Below are positions 1-7,885 of a DNA stretch of 51,777 nucleotides, one piece after another (within the stretch, counting starts at the first letter, position 1; every line of letters begins with the position of its first letter). The stretch is taken from NCBI GenBank assembly GCA_964486625.1, contig CAZANW010000003.1:1-51777 (forward strand), given 5' to 3'. The notes beneath the pieces were generated by a model. It was not told the DNA's origin and did no database searches. It was given only the letters and a program-made list of their open reading frames with translations. Position numbers and translations under genes: made by a program. The DNA is from JAWCQZ01 sp964486625 (GTDB taxonomy: Archaea > Halobacteriota > Syntropharchaeia > JACQPP01).

Positions 1-154
1 TCGCGTCAGCCCTGCCGTTTTTCGATAGCGGATGGACTACCCTGACCTCTTACCCCATCGCCCTTCTGCGCTGAAATCTTCTGTGTCCGAGTCAGGTCAC
101 ATTGTAGGCGTCGCCGACCCCGATGCCTTCGGTGCCGCTGACGGCGAGGTCCGG
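1..154. other. window edge, no supported gene
   Basis: No convincing coding region is seen here. On the minus strand the frame of the neighbouring TusA-like gene stays open for 20 codons past its TAG and then meets TGA at 92-94, but it has no start of its own. The left part is less GC-rich and may be a 3' untranslated region. Confidence 0.4.
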
Positions 155-376
155 CTATGGTTTCCGGATGACCATCCGCGTCGCTTCGCCCTCTTCCAGG
201 GTCTCGAACCCGATGGACCTCTTCTTCGCGTAGTCCCGGATGTATTCGAGGTTGGACCTGTCGGTGATGAGGACGTGGACCTCCGCGCCGGAGGCCATGG
301 AGTCCATGATTTTCTTGCTCCGGATGAAATTGTAGGGGCACTTCACGCCCCGGAGGTCCACGGTCTCGGAGGTCAT
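155..376 (-). CDS. TusA/SirA-like sulfur carrier protein
   Basis: A 73-residue protein with the TusA-family fold signature: a short strand, then LRGVKCPYN with the conserved cysteine at residue 13, then a helix. Family members carry sulfur as a persulfide on this cysteine and pass it to thiolation or sulfur-trafficking enzymes. The usual CPxP motif is CPYN here, so the second proline is missing; this is seen in divergent paralogues. The ATG at 376 lies 1 base downstream of the stop of the sulfate/phosphate permease, so it is probably the last gene of the sat-permease-tusA operon. That context suggests a role in sulfur assimilation; the acceptor is unknown. Confidence 0.85.
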   Translation of the reverse strand: MTSETVDLRGVKCPYNFIRSKKIMDSMASGAEVHVLITDRSNLEYIRDYAKKRSIGFETLEEGEATRMVIRKP

Positions 377-377
377 C

Positions 378-1364
378 TCAACCCGGCGACCTCCACCCGA
401 GGAGCCACAGCAGGCCGTAGGTCAGGGCCACCGCGACGACCGGGACCGCGAACCATGCCATCAGCGTCCGCTTGACGACCCTGATTTTAACGGTTCCCCG
501 GACCCCCTTCTTCCCCATGCTCAGGCCGATGACCGCCGAGGTGTGGGCCTGGGTGACCGAGATGGGGAACCCGAGGTAGGACGCCAGGATGATGACCGTC
601 CCCGAGACCATCTCCACCCCGCCGGCCCGGATGGGGCATATCTCGGCAATCTCCTTGCCCACGGTGTGGATGACCCGGGCTCCCATGAGGACCGCCCCGA
701 CCGACATCGCCCCGGCCCCGAGGAGGATGGCGGTGGGGGCGTCGAGCCCGAACCCCACCGCGGGCCCCATGGCCTTCCCGACGGAGTTGGCCCCGACGGA
801 GAATGCGATGTAGGAGCCGGTGAGCGTGAGGGAGATGCTCAGGAACCGGTTGATTTTCTTCTCCGCCCCCAGGTCCGCGACCGTCTCGAGGGCCCACGGG
901 TGGACCCACCTCGCCCAGACGAACCCCCCGAAGGCGGTCGCGAGCGGGGCGAGGACCCACCAGACCGCGTTGGCGGCCAGGAACCCGGCGTTCAGAGTGG
1001 AGGTGTAGAGCCCGACCCCCACCAGGCTGAAGATGGTGGAAAGCGCGGTGGAGATGGGGGCCCGCAAGTAGTTCGTGGCGAGGATGAACAGGGCGGAAAG
1101 GGCCGTGACGAGGAGGACCGGCGTCGCCTGGCCGGAAAGTTGCCCCGGGTCGAGGTAGCCCCCCGCGATGGAGCGCGTGACCCGCGAGCCCCCGAGAATC
1201 GCCCCCAGGAAGAAGAAGGCAAATACGATGAGGAGGGACTGCCGCCGGGTCCGGATGCCCGCGCCGTAGGCCGTCCCCATGGCCGCCGCGCTGTTGTTGG
1301 CGCCCACGGCCATCGCGAGGAGGATTGCGAAGCCCGTGACCGCGGTCAGGACGGGGTCGGCCAT
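378..1364 (-). CDS. PiT-family anion permease, probable sulfate permease (CysP-like)
   Basis: A 328-residue polytopic membrane protein of the inorganic phosphate transporter (PiT) superfamily. Two internal copies of the signature are visible, VGANNSAAAMGT near residue 20 and VGANSVGKAMG near residue 195, as expected for the inverted-repeat PiT fold. The PiT family contains both phosphate carriers and CysP-type sulfate carriers. The start codon directly follows the ATP sulfurylase stop with no gap, so sulfate is the more likely substrate; that choice rests on context. Both signatures lack the canonical GAND aspartate (GANN, GANS), consistent with a non-phosphate substrate. Confidence 0.85.
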   Translation of the reverse strand: MADPVLTAVTGFAILLAMAVGANNSAAAMGTAYGAGIRTRRQSLLIVFAFFFLGAILGGSRVTRSIAGGYLDPGQLSGQATPVLLVTALSALFILATNYLRAPISTALSTIFSLVGVGLYTSTLNAGFLAANAVWWVLAPLATAFGGFVWARWVHPWALETVADLGAEKKINRFLSISLTLTGSYIAFSVGANSVGKAMGPAVGFGLDAPTAILLGAGAMSVGAVLMGARVIHTVGKEIAEICPIRAGGVEMVSGTVIILASYLGFPISVTQAHTSAVIGLSMGKKGVRGTVKIRVVKRTLMAWFAVPVVAVALTYGLLWLLGWRSPG

Positions 1365-2486
1365 TCAGCCCGCGGGGGCTCCCGCCACGTGCTTCCGCAG
1401 CACCTCGGCCACCTCGGGCCGCATCATCTCGGGCGGGACCGGTTCCCCGGCCCTCAGCCTCCGCCGCACCTCGGTCCCGCTCAGGGTCCGGCGGTCCCCG
1501 GGCCCGTGGCCGCAGGTCTTCTCGGTGGCCATCGAGCCGCACCGGTCGCACCAGAAGACGTCGCGGAAGAGGAGCGGGGTGATGCCGATGTCCCACCGGG
1601 CCAGCGCCTCCTGGGCGTCGTAGGGGCCGTAGAACTTCCCGACCCCCGCCATGTCCCGGCCCACGATGTAGTGGGTGCAGCCGTAGTTCTTCCGGACCAA
1701 GGCGAGGAAGACCGCGGCCCGGGGGCCCGCGTAGCGCATGGCGATGCTGAGGGGGGCCAGGAGGGCGCGGCCGGGCGGATAGACCCGGACCATGGCGCTG
1801 TAGGACTCCAGGATGGCCGCGGCGGAGAAGTCGTCGGGCTTCAACTTGCCCACGACGGGGTGGATGAAGAGGCCGTCCACCTGCTCCAGCGCGCACCTCT
1901 GGAGATACTCGTGGGCCCGGTGGGGCGGGTTGCGGGTCTGGTAGCCCGCGACGGTCTCCCAGCCGCGCCTCTTGAACTCGGCCCGCGTCTCCGCCGGGGT
2001 CGGCTCGTCCAGGCCGGCCCCGGGACGCGCGATGCGGTCCACGGGCCCCGCGGCGAGAAAGGGGGGCCACCGCAGCACCTCGGCGACGTTGGGGTGGGCG
2101 GGGTCCTCGGTGCCATAGACTCCTTTCGCGAACGCCCTCCGGTCGAGGGGGTAGCACTCCCGGACCCGGAGGCGGGCGATGGAACGACCGCTCTGGGTGA
2201 GAAGAACGTCTTCGTTTCGTTCCAACTCCTTCTCGACCGGCAGGACGACGGGGATGGGCCACACCGCCCCGCCGGGCAACTTCCAGGTCCGCAGGATGGA
2301 GCGCAGGGTCCGCCGGTCTGCGAAGCCGTCGAGGGGGCTGTAGGCCCCGGTGGCCAGTTTCTCGGCGTCGAGGAGGAACTCGATGGGGACCTCGACGCGG
2401 GGCAGGCCGCTCGCCGCCGCCCTGCGGGCCCGGTCGGGGGGGAGGACCCGGTTCACCAGCCGGCCGCCGTGCGGTTTGGAAACCAT
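1365..2486 (-). CDS. sat: sulfate adenylyltransferase (ATP sulfurylase)
   Basis: A 373-residue ATP sulfurylase that activates sulfate with ATP to adenosine 5'-phosphosulfate. It shows the QTRNPPHRAHEYLQ nucleotide-binding motif (QxRNPxHxxH), the GRDMAGVG motif, and a C-terminal FWCDRCGSMATEKTCGH segment whose three cysteines and histidine are typical of the Sat homo-oligomeric type. The ATG at 2486 (MVSKPHGG) is chosen because this is the family N-terminus and an AT-rich TATA-like box lies about 28 bases upstream; the open frame continues another 109 codons but this extension looks non-coding. It heads the operon with the permease and TusA-like gene and is divergent from the APS reductase. 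Confidence 0.95.
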   Translation of the reverse strand: MVSKPHGGRLVNRVLPPDRARRAAASGLPRVEVPIEFLLDAEKLATGAYSPLDGFADRRTLRSILRTWKLPGGAVWPIPVVLPVEKELERNEDVLLTQSGRSIARLRVRECYPLDRRAFAKGVYGTEDPAHPNVAEVLRWPPFLAAGPVDRIARPGAGLDEPTPAETRAEFKRRGWETVAGYQTRNPPHRAHEYLQRCALEQVDGLFIHPVVGKLKPDDFSAAAILESYSAMVRVYPPGRALLAPLSIAMRYAGPRAAVFLALVRKNYGCTHYIVGRDMAGVGKFYGPYDAQEALARWDIGITPLLFRDVFWCDRCGSMATEKTCGHGPGDRRTLSGTEVRRRLRAGEPVPPEMMRPEVAEVLRKHVAGAPAG

Positions 2487-2579
2487 CCGCCCAGGAATGC
2501 CTGCGGTGTATAATATTTTCTCTATATTTTTATTACTCGGGATAATCTTCATAAGGGGCACCCTCCAGGGAGAGACCCG
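2487..2579. promoter_or_regulatory. divergent promoter region, sat / APS reductase
   Basis: A conspicuously AT-rich island in GC-rich DNA. For sat (minus strand) the TATA-like box is at about 2509-2519, some 28 bases before its ATG. For the plus strand a TTCATAAG box at 2549-2556 would start transcription near 2578-2580. Further AT-rich sequence lies between the two boxes and could hold operators; I could not define a clear palindrome. Confidence 0.6.
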
Positions 2580-2612
2580 ATGGCGAAGGCCTATTTCCGC
2601 GCAGGCGAGTGA
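2580..2612 (+). CDS. possible 10-residue leader peptide (MAKAYFRAGE)
   Basis: The ATG lies about 28 bases after the plus-strand TATA-like box, exactly where leaderless genes in this window start. The short frame ends in TGA 10 bases before the ATG of the APS reductase and is out of frame with it. If transcription starts here, the reductase would be the second cistron. No cysteine or methionine run is present that would suggest attenuation. This is position-based inference. Confidence 0.3.
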   Translation: MAKAYFRAGE

Positions 2613-2622
2613 GAGCGCCACG

Positions 2623-3381
2623 ATGGACTCCAAGGATGTCGCGAGCCTGAACCGGAAACTGGGCAACGCATCGCCCCCGGAGGTCCTCCGCTGGACCCTC
2701 GAGAAACTCCACCCCAAGGTGGCCCTCGCCTCCTCCTTCGGGGCGGAGGACGTGGTCCTGATTGACATGATGGTGAAACTGCGCCCCGACGCCCGGGTTT
2801 TCACCCTCGACACCGGCCGGTTGCCCCAGGAGACCTACGACGTCATGGACGCCGTCCGGGAGAGATACAACATCTCCGTCGAGGTCTTCTACCCGAAGAC
2901 CGACGCCGTGGAGGCGATGGTCAACGAGCACGGCCTCAACCTCTTCTACAAGTCGGTCGAGTTCCGGAAAATGTGCTGCGGCGTGCGGAAAGTGGAGCCC
3001 CTGAACCGCGCCCTCTCTGGGCTCGACGCCTGGGTCACCGGCCTCCGGCGGGAGCAGACCGACACCCGGGCGGCCGTCGCCAAGGTGGAACTGGACGCGG
3101 GCCACGGGTCCATCCTCAAAATCAACCCCCTCGCCGACTGGACCTGGGACCAGGTGTGGGCCTACGTCAAGCAGCACCAGGTCCCCTACAACGCCCTCCA
3201 CGACCGCGGATACCCCAGCATCGGATGCGCACCCTGCACCCGCGCGGTGAAGTCCGGCGAGGACCTGCGGGCGGGGCGGTGGTGGTGGGAGCAGGACGCG
3301 AAGAAGGAGTGCGGGATTCACGTGACGGAGAGCGGGCAGGTAAAACCGGCACGGGCGGCGTGTAACGTCGCCGGAAAGTAG
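2623..3381 (+). CDS. cysH: adenylylsulfate/phosphoadenylylsulfate reductase (CysH family)
   Basis: A 252-residue thiol-dependent reductase that makes sulfite from activated sulfate. It has the SSFGAED phosphate-binding loop (38-43), a CC pair at 118-119 in MCCGVRKVEPL, a CAPC pair at 202-205, and the catalytic cysteine at 230 in ECGIH. The four paired cysteines bind a [4Fe-4S] cluster and mark the APS-preferring type. No APS kinase gene is seen nearby, which agrees with direct use of APS. The ATG at 2623 gives the family-length protein; the frame is open upstream without conserved sequence. It is divergent from sat. Confidence 0.92.
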   Translation: MDSKDVASLNRKLGNASPPEVLRWTLEKLHPKVALASSFGAEDVVLIDMMVKLRPDARVFTLDTGRLPQETYDVMDAVRERYNISVEVFYPKTDAVEAMVNEHGLNLFYKSVEFRKMCCGVRKVEPLNRALSGLDAWVTGLRREQTDTRAAVAKVELDAGHGSILKINPLADWTWDQVWAYVKQHQVPYNALHDRGYPSIGCAPCTRAVKSGEDLRAGRWWWEQDAKKECGIHVTESGQVKPARAACNVAGK

Positions 3382-3403
3382 TTTAAACACATTTTCTTGG
3401 AAA

Positions 3404-3413
3404 AACTTTATAT
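3404..3413 (+). promoter_or_regulatory. TATA box for the IscU-like gene
   Basis: CTTTATAT preceded by an A-rich BRE-like stretch, centred about 28 bases before the ATG at 3438. The spacing indicates a leaderless or nearly leaderless transcript. Confidence 0.6.
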
Positions 3414-3437
3414 CCGGTTTCGAGCCATCTTCAAGGG

Positions 3438-3872
3438 ATGACCAACATCGGCGAATACTCCCAGAAGGTCCTCGACCACTTCCGGAACCCCCGGAACGTG
3501 GGCTCCATCGAGAAGGCCGACGGGGTCGGGACCGTCGGGAACCCCACCTGCGGGGACCTGATGACCATGTACATCAAGGTCAACCCCGAAACCAAGAAAA
3601 TCGAGGACATGAAGTTCCAGACCTTCGGATGCGGCGCGGCCATCGCCTCCAGCAGCATGATGACCGAAATCGCCTGCGGCAAGACCATCGAGGAGGCCAC
3701 CCGCATCACCAAGACCGACATCGTGGACGCCCTCGACGGCCTCCCGCCGGTCAAGATTCACTGCTCGGTCCTCGCCACCGAGGCCCTCCACGCCGCCCTC
3801 CAGGACTACGTGGAGAGACAGAAGTCGGGGGCTCCGGGCGCGCCCCAGGCCTCCGGGCCAGTCTCCGCCTGA
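3438..3872 (+). CDS. IscU/NifU-type iron-sulfur cluster scaffold
   Basis: A 144-residue protein matching the NifU N-terminal/IscU scaffold family, which assembles a labile [2Fe-2S] cluster before transfer to apoproteins. The three ligand cysteines are at 38 (NPTCGD), 65 (FGCGAA) and 109 (KIHCSVL), and the N-terminal Y..KVLDHFRNPRNVG motif is present. A 20-residue Gly/Pro/Ala tail follows the domain. No cysteine desulfurase is adjacent. It sits just after the [4Fe-4S]-containing APS reductase but has its own promoter. Confidence 0.93.
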   Translation: MTNIGEYSQKVLDHFRNPRNVGSIEKADGVGTVGNPTCGDLMTMYIKVNPETKKIEDMKFQTFGCGAAIASSSMMTEIACGKTIEEATRITKTDIVDALDGLPPVKIHCSVLATEALHAALQDYVERQKSGAPGAPQASGPVSA

Positions 3873-3940
3873 TTGAGTTCCGCGTTCCCGCTCCCGGTTT
3901 GAACCAGAAAATATATCCTCTCCATTTCGAACCCACCCCC

Positions 3941-4108
3941 ATGGCCTCTGCGGAGGTCGAGCCGTCCCACCCCAAGTGCTCCGTCTGCGGGTTCCACCAC
4001 CCGAAGTTCTCCTCCGAAACGGACCTCCACCAGAGGTGCGGCGAGTGCGGGCGGGTCTTCCCCTCGAAAATCGGCCTTGAGTTCCACCAGCAGACCCACA
4101 AGGGATAA
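3941..4108 (+). CDS. small C2H2 zinc-finger protein
   Basis: A 55-residue protein with CxxC at 13-16 and a classical finger CGECGRVFPSKIGLEFHQQTH (C33, C36, H49, H53; C-x2-C-x12-H-x3-H). The single finger could bind nucleic acid or a protein partner. The ATG is chosen because an AAATATAT box (about 3908-3916) lies about 28 bases upstream; the longer open frame overlaps the IscU gene and looks non-coding. Single C2H2 proteins are common in archaea; the role here is unknown. Confidence 0.8.
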   Translation: MASAEVEPSHPKCSVCGFHHPKFSSETDLHQRCGECGRVFPSKIGLEFHQQTHKG

Positions 4109-4132
4109 TAGGCCCCTCGCCCATCCGGGGCG

Positions 4133-4555
4133 ATGGCCGACGCGGTCCAGAGGGAGTTCGTCATGGTCAAGCCCGACGGCGTGGCGCGGGGCCTCGCGGG
4201 GGAGGTGGTCTCCCGGCTGGAGCGCAAGGGCCTCCGGCTTGTGGCTGCGAAGATGCTCCGGGTCGGCGAGAAGACCGCGCAGGAGCACTACGCCGAGCAC
4301 CGGGAGAAGCCCTTCTTCAAGGAACTGGTGGCCCACATCCGGAGCGGCCCCTCGCTCGCGATGGTGGTCGAGGGGCGCGAGGCCATCGCCGTGGTGCGGG
4401 CTTTGGTCGGGGCCACCGACCCCGCCAAGGCGGCCCCGGGGACCTTGCGGGGCGACTTCTGCCTCGACATCACCCGGAACCTCGTCCACGCCTCCGACTC
4501 GCCCGCCAGCGCGGAGCGGGAAATCAAACTCTATTTCAGCCCCCAGGAACTCTGA
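4133..4555 (+). CDS. ndk: nucleoside diphosphate kinase
   Basis: A 140-residue enzyme that balances nucleoside triphosphate pools by ping-pong phosphate transfer. It has the FVMVKPDGVARG N-terminal motif, RP/TRGD-region LRGDFCLD, and the active-site histidine at 119 within NLVHASDS. The length is normal for the family. It begins 24 bases after the zinc-finger gene and may be co-transcribed with it. Confidence 0.95.
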   Translation: MADAVQREFVMVKPDGVARGLAGEVVSRLERKGLRLVAAKMLRVGEKTAQEHYAEHREKPFFKELVAHIRSGPSLAMVVEGREAIAVVRALVGATDPAKAAPGTLRGDFCLDITRNLVHASDSPASAEREIKLYFSPQEL

Positions 4556-4598
4556 TTCCGGCAACGACTTTATAATCGGGTCCGGGCGAGTTCTTCCC

Positions 4599-5264
4599 AT
4601 GCCGGAACCCGACCGCGTCCCCCCCGGCCGCTGGCGCCCCCCGGGCGCCCCCATGGCCCCGGCCCCGCGGGCCCCTCCGCCGGCGAGACCGGAGGAGAGG
4701 AAGCGCGCGAACCCCCTCGACGCCCTCGGGGTCGAGCCCTACAAGGAGCGGCCCGAGGAGGCGGGCGGGCGGCAGCTCTTCACCTGGTTCTTCACCCTGA
4801 TGGCCATCGGCCTCGTCCTCTTCGGGTCGGGCCTGACGGTCGCCTGGGCCTCCGACCCCAAGAGTTGCAACATCACCGAGGGCTTCGGCAAGATTCGGGC
4901 CTGCGTGGACTTCGCCTTCTTCGGGGTCATCGTGGCCGGCGTCGGCCTCGTGGTGAACGGTCTCACCGTCTTCGACACCTTCTGGCCCGACCGCTACCTG
5001 GTCCACACCCTGGGGTTTCTCATGGCGGTGTCGGGCCTGGTCTATGGCATCCTCACCACGGAGCGCTGGCCCCTCCACATCCAGGGCATCCTGGTGGTGG
5101 TGGTGGGCCTGGTCCTCAGCGTCTTCATCGGATTCGTGAACCTCGTCGGGTGGGTCCGCTTCAAGAAGCACCACGCCTCGTTCTTCGCGGGCTACACGTT
5201 TTTCATCGTGCTCATCCTCGCAATCGTGGCCTGGGTCACTTCCAGCCTGCCGGTCAAAGTCTGA
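4599..5264 (+). CDS. predicted multi-pass membrane protein
   Basis: A 221-residue protein not recognised by family. The first ~55 residues are Pro/Arg-rich and probably cytosolic; about five hydrophobic segments follow between residues 60 and 215. The ATG is supported by an ACTTTATAAT box about 28 bases upstream (4566-4575); the same frame is open far upstream but overlaps ndk. Its TGA overlaps the next ATG by one base, so the two genes are translationally coupled. Confidence 0.7.
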   Translation: MPEPDRVPPGRWRPPGAPMAPAPRAPPPARPEERKRANPLDALGVEPYKERPEEAGGRQLFTWFFTLMAIGLVLFGSGLTVAWASDPKSCNITEGFGKIRACVDFAFFGVIVAGVGLVVNGLTVFDTFWPDRYLVHTLGFLMAVSGLVYGILTTERWPLHIQGILVVVVGLVLSVFIGFVNLVGWVRFKKHHASFFAGYTFFIVLILAIVAWVTSSLPVKV

Positions 5265-5560
5265 TGGCGGACCTCCTTCTCTTCCTCCCCCGCGCACACT
5301 ACTCCAAGATTCGGGACGCGCTCCTCAAGGACGACCCGGTCTCCCGGGCGGGCATCCTGTTTCGCGATGCGAAGGGGCTGGGCCCTTCCCGGGACGGGTT
5401 CTACTGCATCATCTCGGCCCCCGAGCCGACCCTCGAGCGCGCCAAGGGAATCGCGGCCGGGGCGGAGGTCGTAACCGGGGCGGAGAGGGACAAGATCCTT
5501 AAGGCCGTGAAGAGTCAGGGGGATGCGGCCGCCGAGGGGTTCGGGGCCATCTTTGGTTGA
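5264..5560 (+). CDS. conserved-looking small soluble protein, unknown
   Basis: A 98-residue protein of normal codon use, starting inside the stop of the membrane-protein gene (TGATG overlap). It has a mixed alpha/beta appearance with no cysteine pair or known motif (one Cys in FYCIISAP). Coupling to the upstream membrane protein is the only functional hint. Confidence 0.6.
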   Translation: MADLLLFLPRAHYSKIRDALLKDDPVSRAGILFRDAKGLGPSRDGFYCIISAPEPTLERAKGIAAGAEVVTGAERDKILKAVKSQGDAAAEGFGAIFG

Positions 5561-5590
5561 ACACTTTCACCCTCCTCTCGGCGCGGTTCC

Positions 5591-5743
5591 ATGCCCCTTC
5601 GCGGTGCTGGGAATGGGATGGCGTCTCGTTCGCTCGTCCTCCGGACCGACAACCCCGGTGAAGCCGCCCGTCAAATCCAGGAGGTGCTGGCCTTGAAGCT
5701 CCTGTTCCGGGAGCGCCTCTCTCCGGCTTCGGGCCCCGAATAG
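5591..5743 (+). CDS. possible 50-residue ORF, unknown
   Basis: A short frame in an otherwise empty 218-base gap; an internal ATG at 5618 would give 41 residues ending in a Leu/Arg-rich helix. GC3 is mixed and no strong TATA box or ribosome site is seen. It may be non-coding. Confidence 0.2.
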   Translation: MPLRGAGNGMASRSLVLRTDNPGEAARQIQEVLALKLLFRERLSPASGPE

Positions 5744-5748
5744 GCAAG

Positions 5749-5757
5749 GCATAAATT
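5749..5757 (+). promoter_or_regulatory. TATA box for the Ccr-like gene
   Basis: GCATAAATT about 27 bases before the ATG at 5779, in line with leaderless starts elsewhere in the window. Confidence 0.5.
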
Positions 5758-5778
5758 CCCGGGCGATAGTTCGCCCCG

Positions 5779-7020
5779 ATGCGGGACATCTACCCCATCG
5801 GCGAGATGCCTCCGCCGGGCCAGGTCCCCCGGCAGATGCACGCCCAGGTCATCCGGCAGGGCCGCTTCGGGGAGCCGGCGAAGGCGTTCCAAATCGAAAA
5901 AATCCCCGTCCCCTCCCCGGGCCCCGGCGATGCCCTCGTCTATGTCATGGCCGCCGGGGTCAACTACAACAACGTCTGGGCCGCCCTGGGCCGCCCGGTG
6001 GACGTGATTGCGGCCCGGCAGAAGGAGGGCCAGAAGGAGGATTTCCACATCGGCGGCAGCGATGCCTCCGGAATCGTCTATGCGGTCGGCCCCGGCGTGG
6101 AGAACGTCGAGGTCGGCGACCACGTCGTGATACACTGCGGCCACTGGAACACCGAGGCCCCCGCCATCCGGGAGGGGCTCGACCCCGGCTTCCACGACTC
6201 CTACCGCATCTGGGGCTACGAGACCAACTGGGGCTCCTTCGCCCAGTTCACCAAGGTCCAGGCCCACCAGTGCATGCCGAAAGCGAAGCACCTGACCTGG
6301 GAGGAGGCGGCCGCTCCCACGCTCGTGGGGGCCACGGCCTACCGCATGCTCTTCGGCTGGCCCCCCCACACGGTCCGCAGGGGCGACGTCGTCCTCGTCT
6401 GGGGCGGCTCGGGGGGGCTCGGCTCCATGGCGATACAACTGGTGAAGAGCGCCGGGGGAATCCCGGTGGCGGTCGTTTCCAGCGACCTCAAGTTCGACTA
6501 CTGCATGAAACTCGGGGCGAAGGGGTGCATCAATCGCGCGAAGTTCACCCACTGGGGCCTCCCCCCCGACTGGCGGAACGGGGAGGCCTACGGGAAGTGG
6601 CTCCAGGGGGCCCGCGCTTTCGGGAAGGCGCTCTGGGAGGCCGTCGGCGAGCGGAAGAACCCGCGCATCGTCTTCGAGCACCCGGGGGAGGACACGATTC
6701 CCACCTCGATTTTCGTCTGCGAGAGCGGCGGCATGGTGGTCATCTGCGCCGGGACCTCCGGCTACGCCGCCGTGGCCGACCTCCGCTACCTCTGGATGAG
6801 GCAGAAGAGGCTCCAAGGCTCCCATTTCGCCAACGACGAGCAGTCCAACGGCTTCAACAAACTGGTGATGGAGAAGAAAATCGACCCCTGCCTGTCGAGG
6901 GTTTTCAAGTTCGAGGAGATTGGCGGGTGCCACCAGTTGATGCACGAGAACAAGCACCCGCCGGGGAACATGGTCTGCATGGTCGGCGTCCCGCGGAGAG
7001 GGATGAAAGATGGGAGCTGA
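5779..7020 (+). CDS. ccr: crotonyl-CoA carboxylase/reductase-like enoyl-CoA reductase
   Basis: A 413-residue medium-chain dehydrogenase/reductase close to the crotonyl-CoA carboxylase/reductase group, which reduces enoyl-CoA with NADPH and can fix CO2 to ethylmalonyl-CoA. Typical features are AAGVNYNNVWAALG near residue 60, RIWGYETNWGSFAQF near 143, a GGSGGLGSMAIQL nucleotide loop near 214, and GSHFAN near residue 353. In characterised carboxylases the CO2 pocket uses Asn, Phe, Glu and His; here the Asn, Glu (148) and His are apparently present while the Phe position appears to be Tyr (147). Whether it carboxylates or only reduces is therefore open. It has its own promoter and stands alone. 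Confidence 0.85.
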   Translation: MRDIYPIGEMPPPGQVPRQMHAQVIRQGRFGEPAKAFQIEKIPVPSPGPGDALVYVMAAGVNYNNVWAALGRPVDVIAARQKEGQKEDFHIGGSDASGIVYAVGPGVENVEVGDHVVIHCGHWNTEAPAIREGLDPGFHDSYRIWGYETNWGSFAQFTKVQAHQCMPKAKHLTWEEAAAPTLVGATAYRMLFGWPPHTVRRGDVVLVWGGSGGLGSMAIQLVKSAGGIPVAVVSSDLKFDYCMKLGAKGCINRAKFTHWGLPPDWRNGEAYGKWLQGARAFGKALWEAVGERKNPRIVFEHPGEDTIPTSIFVCESGGMVVICAGTSGYAAVADLRYLWMRQKRLQGSHFANDEQSNGFNKLVMEKKIDPCLSRVFKFEEIGGCHQLMHENKHPPGNMVCMVGVPRRGMKDGS

Positions 7021-7080
7021 GCGGCGCATCGCACCGGGCGGTGTTTCCCGCCTCCCGCAACAAGTGCGGCAGGCGCCTGG

Positions 7081-7090
7081 AAAGTATATA
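7081..7090 (+). promoter_or_regulatory. TATA box for the MinD-like ATPase
   Basis: AAAGTATATA lies about 28 bases before the chosen ATG (7115) and supports that start over the longer open frame. Confidence 0.55.
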
Positions 7091-7114
7091 GAAGCGGCTT
7101 CTCCACCTCGAAGA

Positions 7115-7852
7115 ATGCTCGTGGTCACCGCCGTCTCCGGCAAGGGCGGCGTGGGGAAAACGACGACCGTCGCCAACCTCGGCGTCGCCCTCTCCCGGCT
7201 CGGGGAGCGGGTCCTCCTCCTCGACTGCAACTTCGTCAACCCCGACCTCCGGCTCCACTTCGGCCTCCGGGGGTTCGCGGTCTCCCTCCAGGAGGCGCTC
7301 CGCCACGAACTCGACCTCTCACAGGCCGCCGTTTCCCGGCTCGGGGTGGACCTGGTCCCCGCCCTCTCAGGCCCCCCGCGGGACCTCGACCGGCTGCCCG
7401 CCCTCCTCCAGGACCTGCGGGGCTACGACGTGGTCCTCGTGGACACCTTCCCCGGCCTCGAAGGGGGCAACCGGGTGCTCCTCGACCGCAGCGACGTCGC
7501 CCTCCTGGTGTCGAACCCCGACGTGGTCTCGTGGACCGACACCAAGCGCATCGCCTCCCAAATTCCCATCCCGTCGGTCTGGGTCACCAACCGCGCGGTC
7601 AACGGCGGCCACGGCGGGTTCAAGGTGGCCCAGTGGCCCGAGATGGATTTCAGCCTGCGCAAGGGCGTCCCGGTGGCGGCCCTGGTCAGGGACGGGCCCG
7701 CCTCGAAGACCTACGAGGCCATCGCGCAGGACCTCCTCCTGCGGCCGGTCCGGGAGAAGCCCCGGTGGGAGGCGCCCCGCGCCGCGGTCCCGAACCGGCT
7801 CCGGTGGGTCCTGGCGCGGTTCCGGCAGGAGAGGCTGGGCCTCAACTCCTGA
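7115..7852 (+). CDS. MinD/ParA-type ATPase
   Basis: A 245-residue deviant-Walker P-loop ATPase (SGKGGVGKTTTVANLG, residues 8-23) with the DCNFVNPDL switch I-like segment and LVDTFPGLEG Walker B. Family members position cell structures or act in Fe-S cluster transfer by ATP-driven dimerisation. No membrane-targeting helix is obvious at the C-terminus, which is Arg-rich. A paralogue lies at 14507-15832. The start follows the TATA spacing. Confidence 0.8.
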   Translation: MLVVTAVSGKGGVGKTTTVANLGVALSRLGERVLLLDCNFVNPDLRLHFGLRGFAVSLQEALRHELDLSQAAVSRLGVDLVPALSGPPRDLDRLPALLQDLRGYDVVLVDTFPGLEGGNRVLLDRSDVALLVSNPDVVSWTDTKRIASQIPIPSVWVTNRAVNGGHGGFKVAQWPEMDFSLRKGVPVAALVRDGPASKTYEAIAQDLLLRPVREKPRWEAPRAAVPNRLRWVLARFRQERLGLNS

Positions 7853-7885
7853 AAACCCTTTTAGCGGACGCATCCGGGTCCTTTT

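Noticed and set aside
543..2513. Long plus-strand open frame (656 codons) over the permease and sat
   Set aside because: Antisense shadow caused by high GC; the minus strand encodes clear families.
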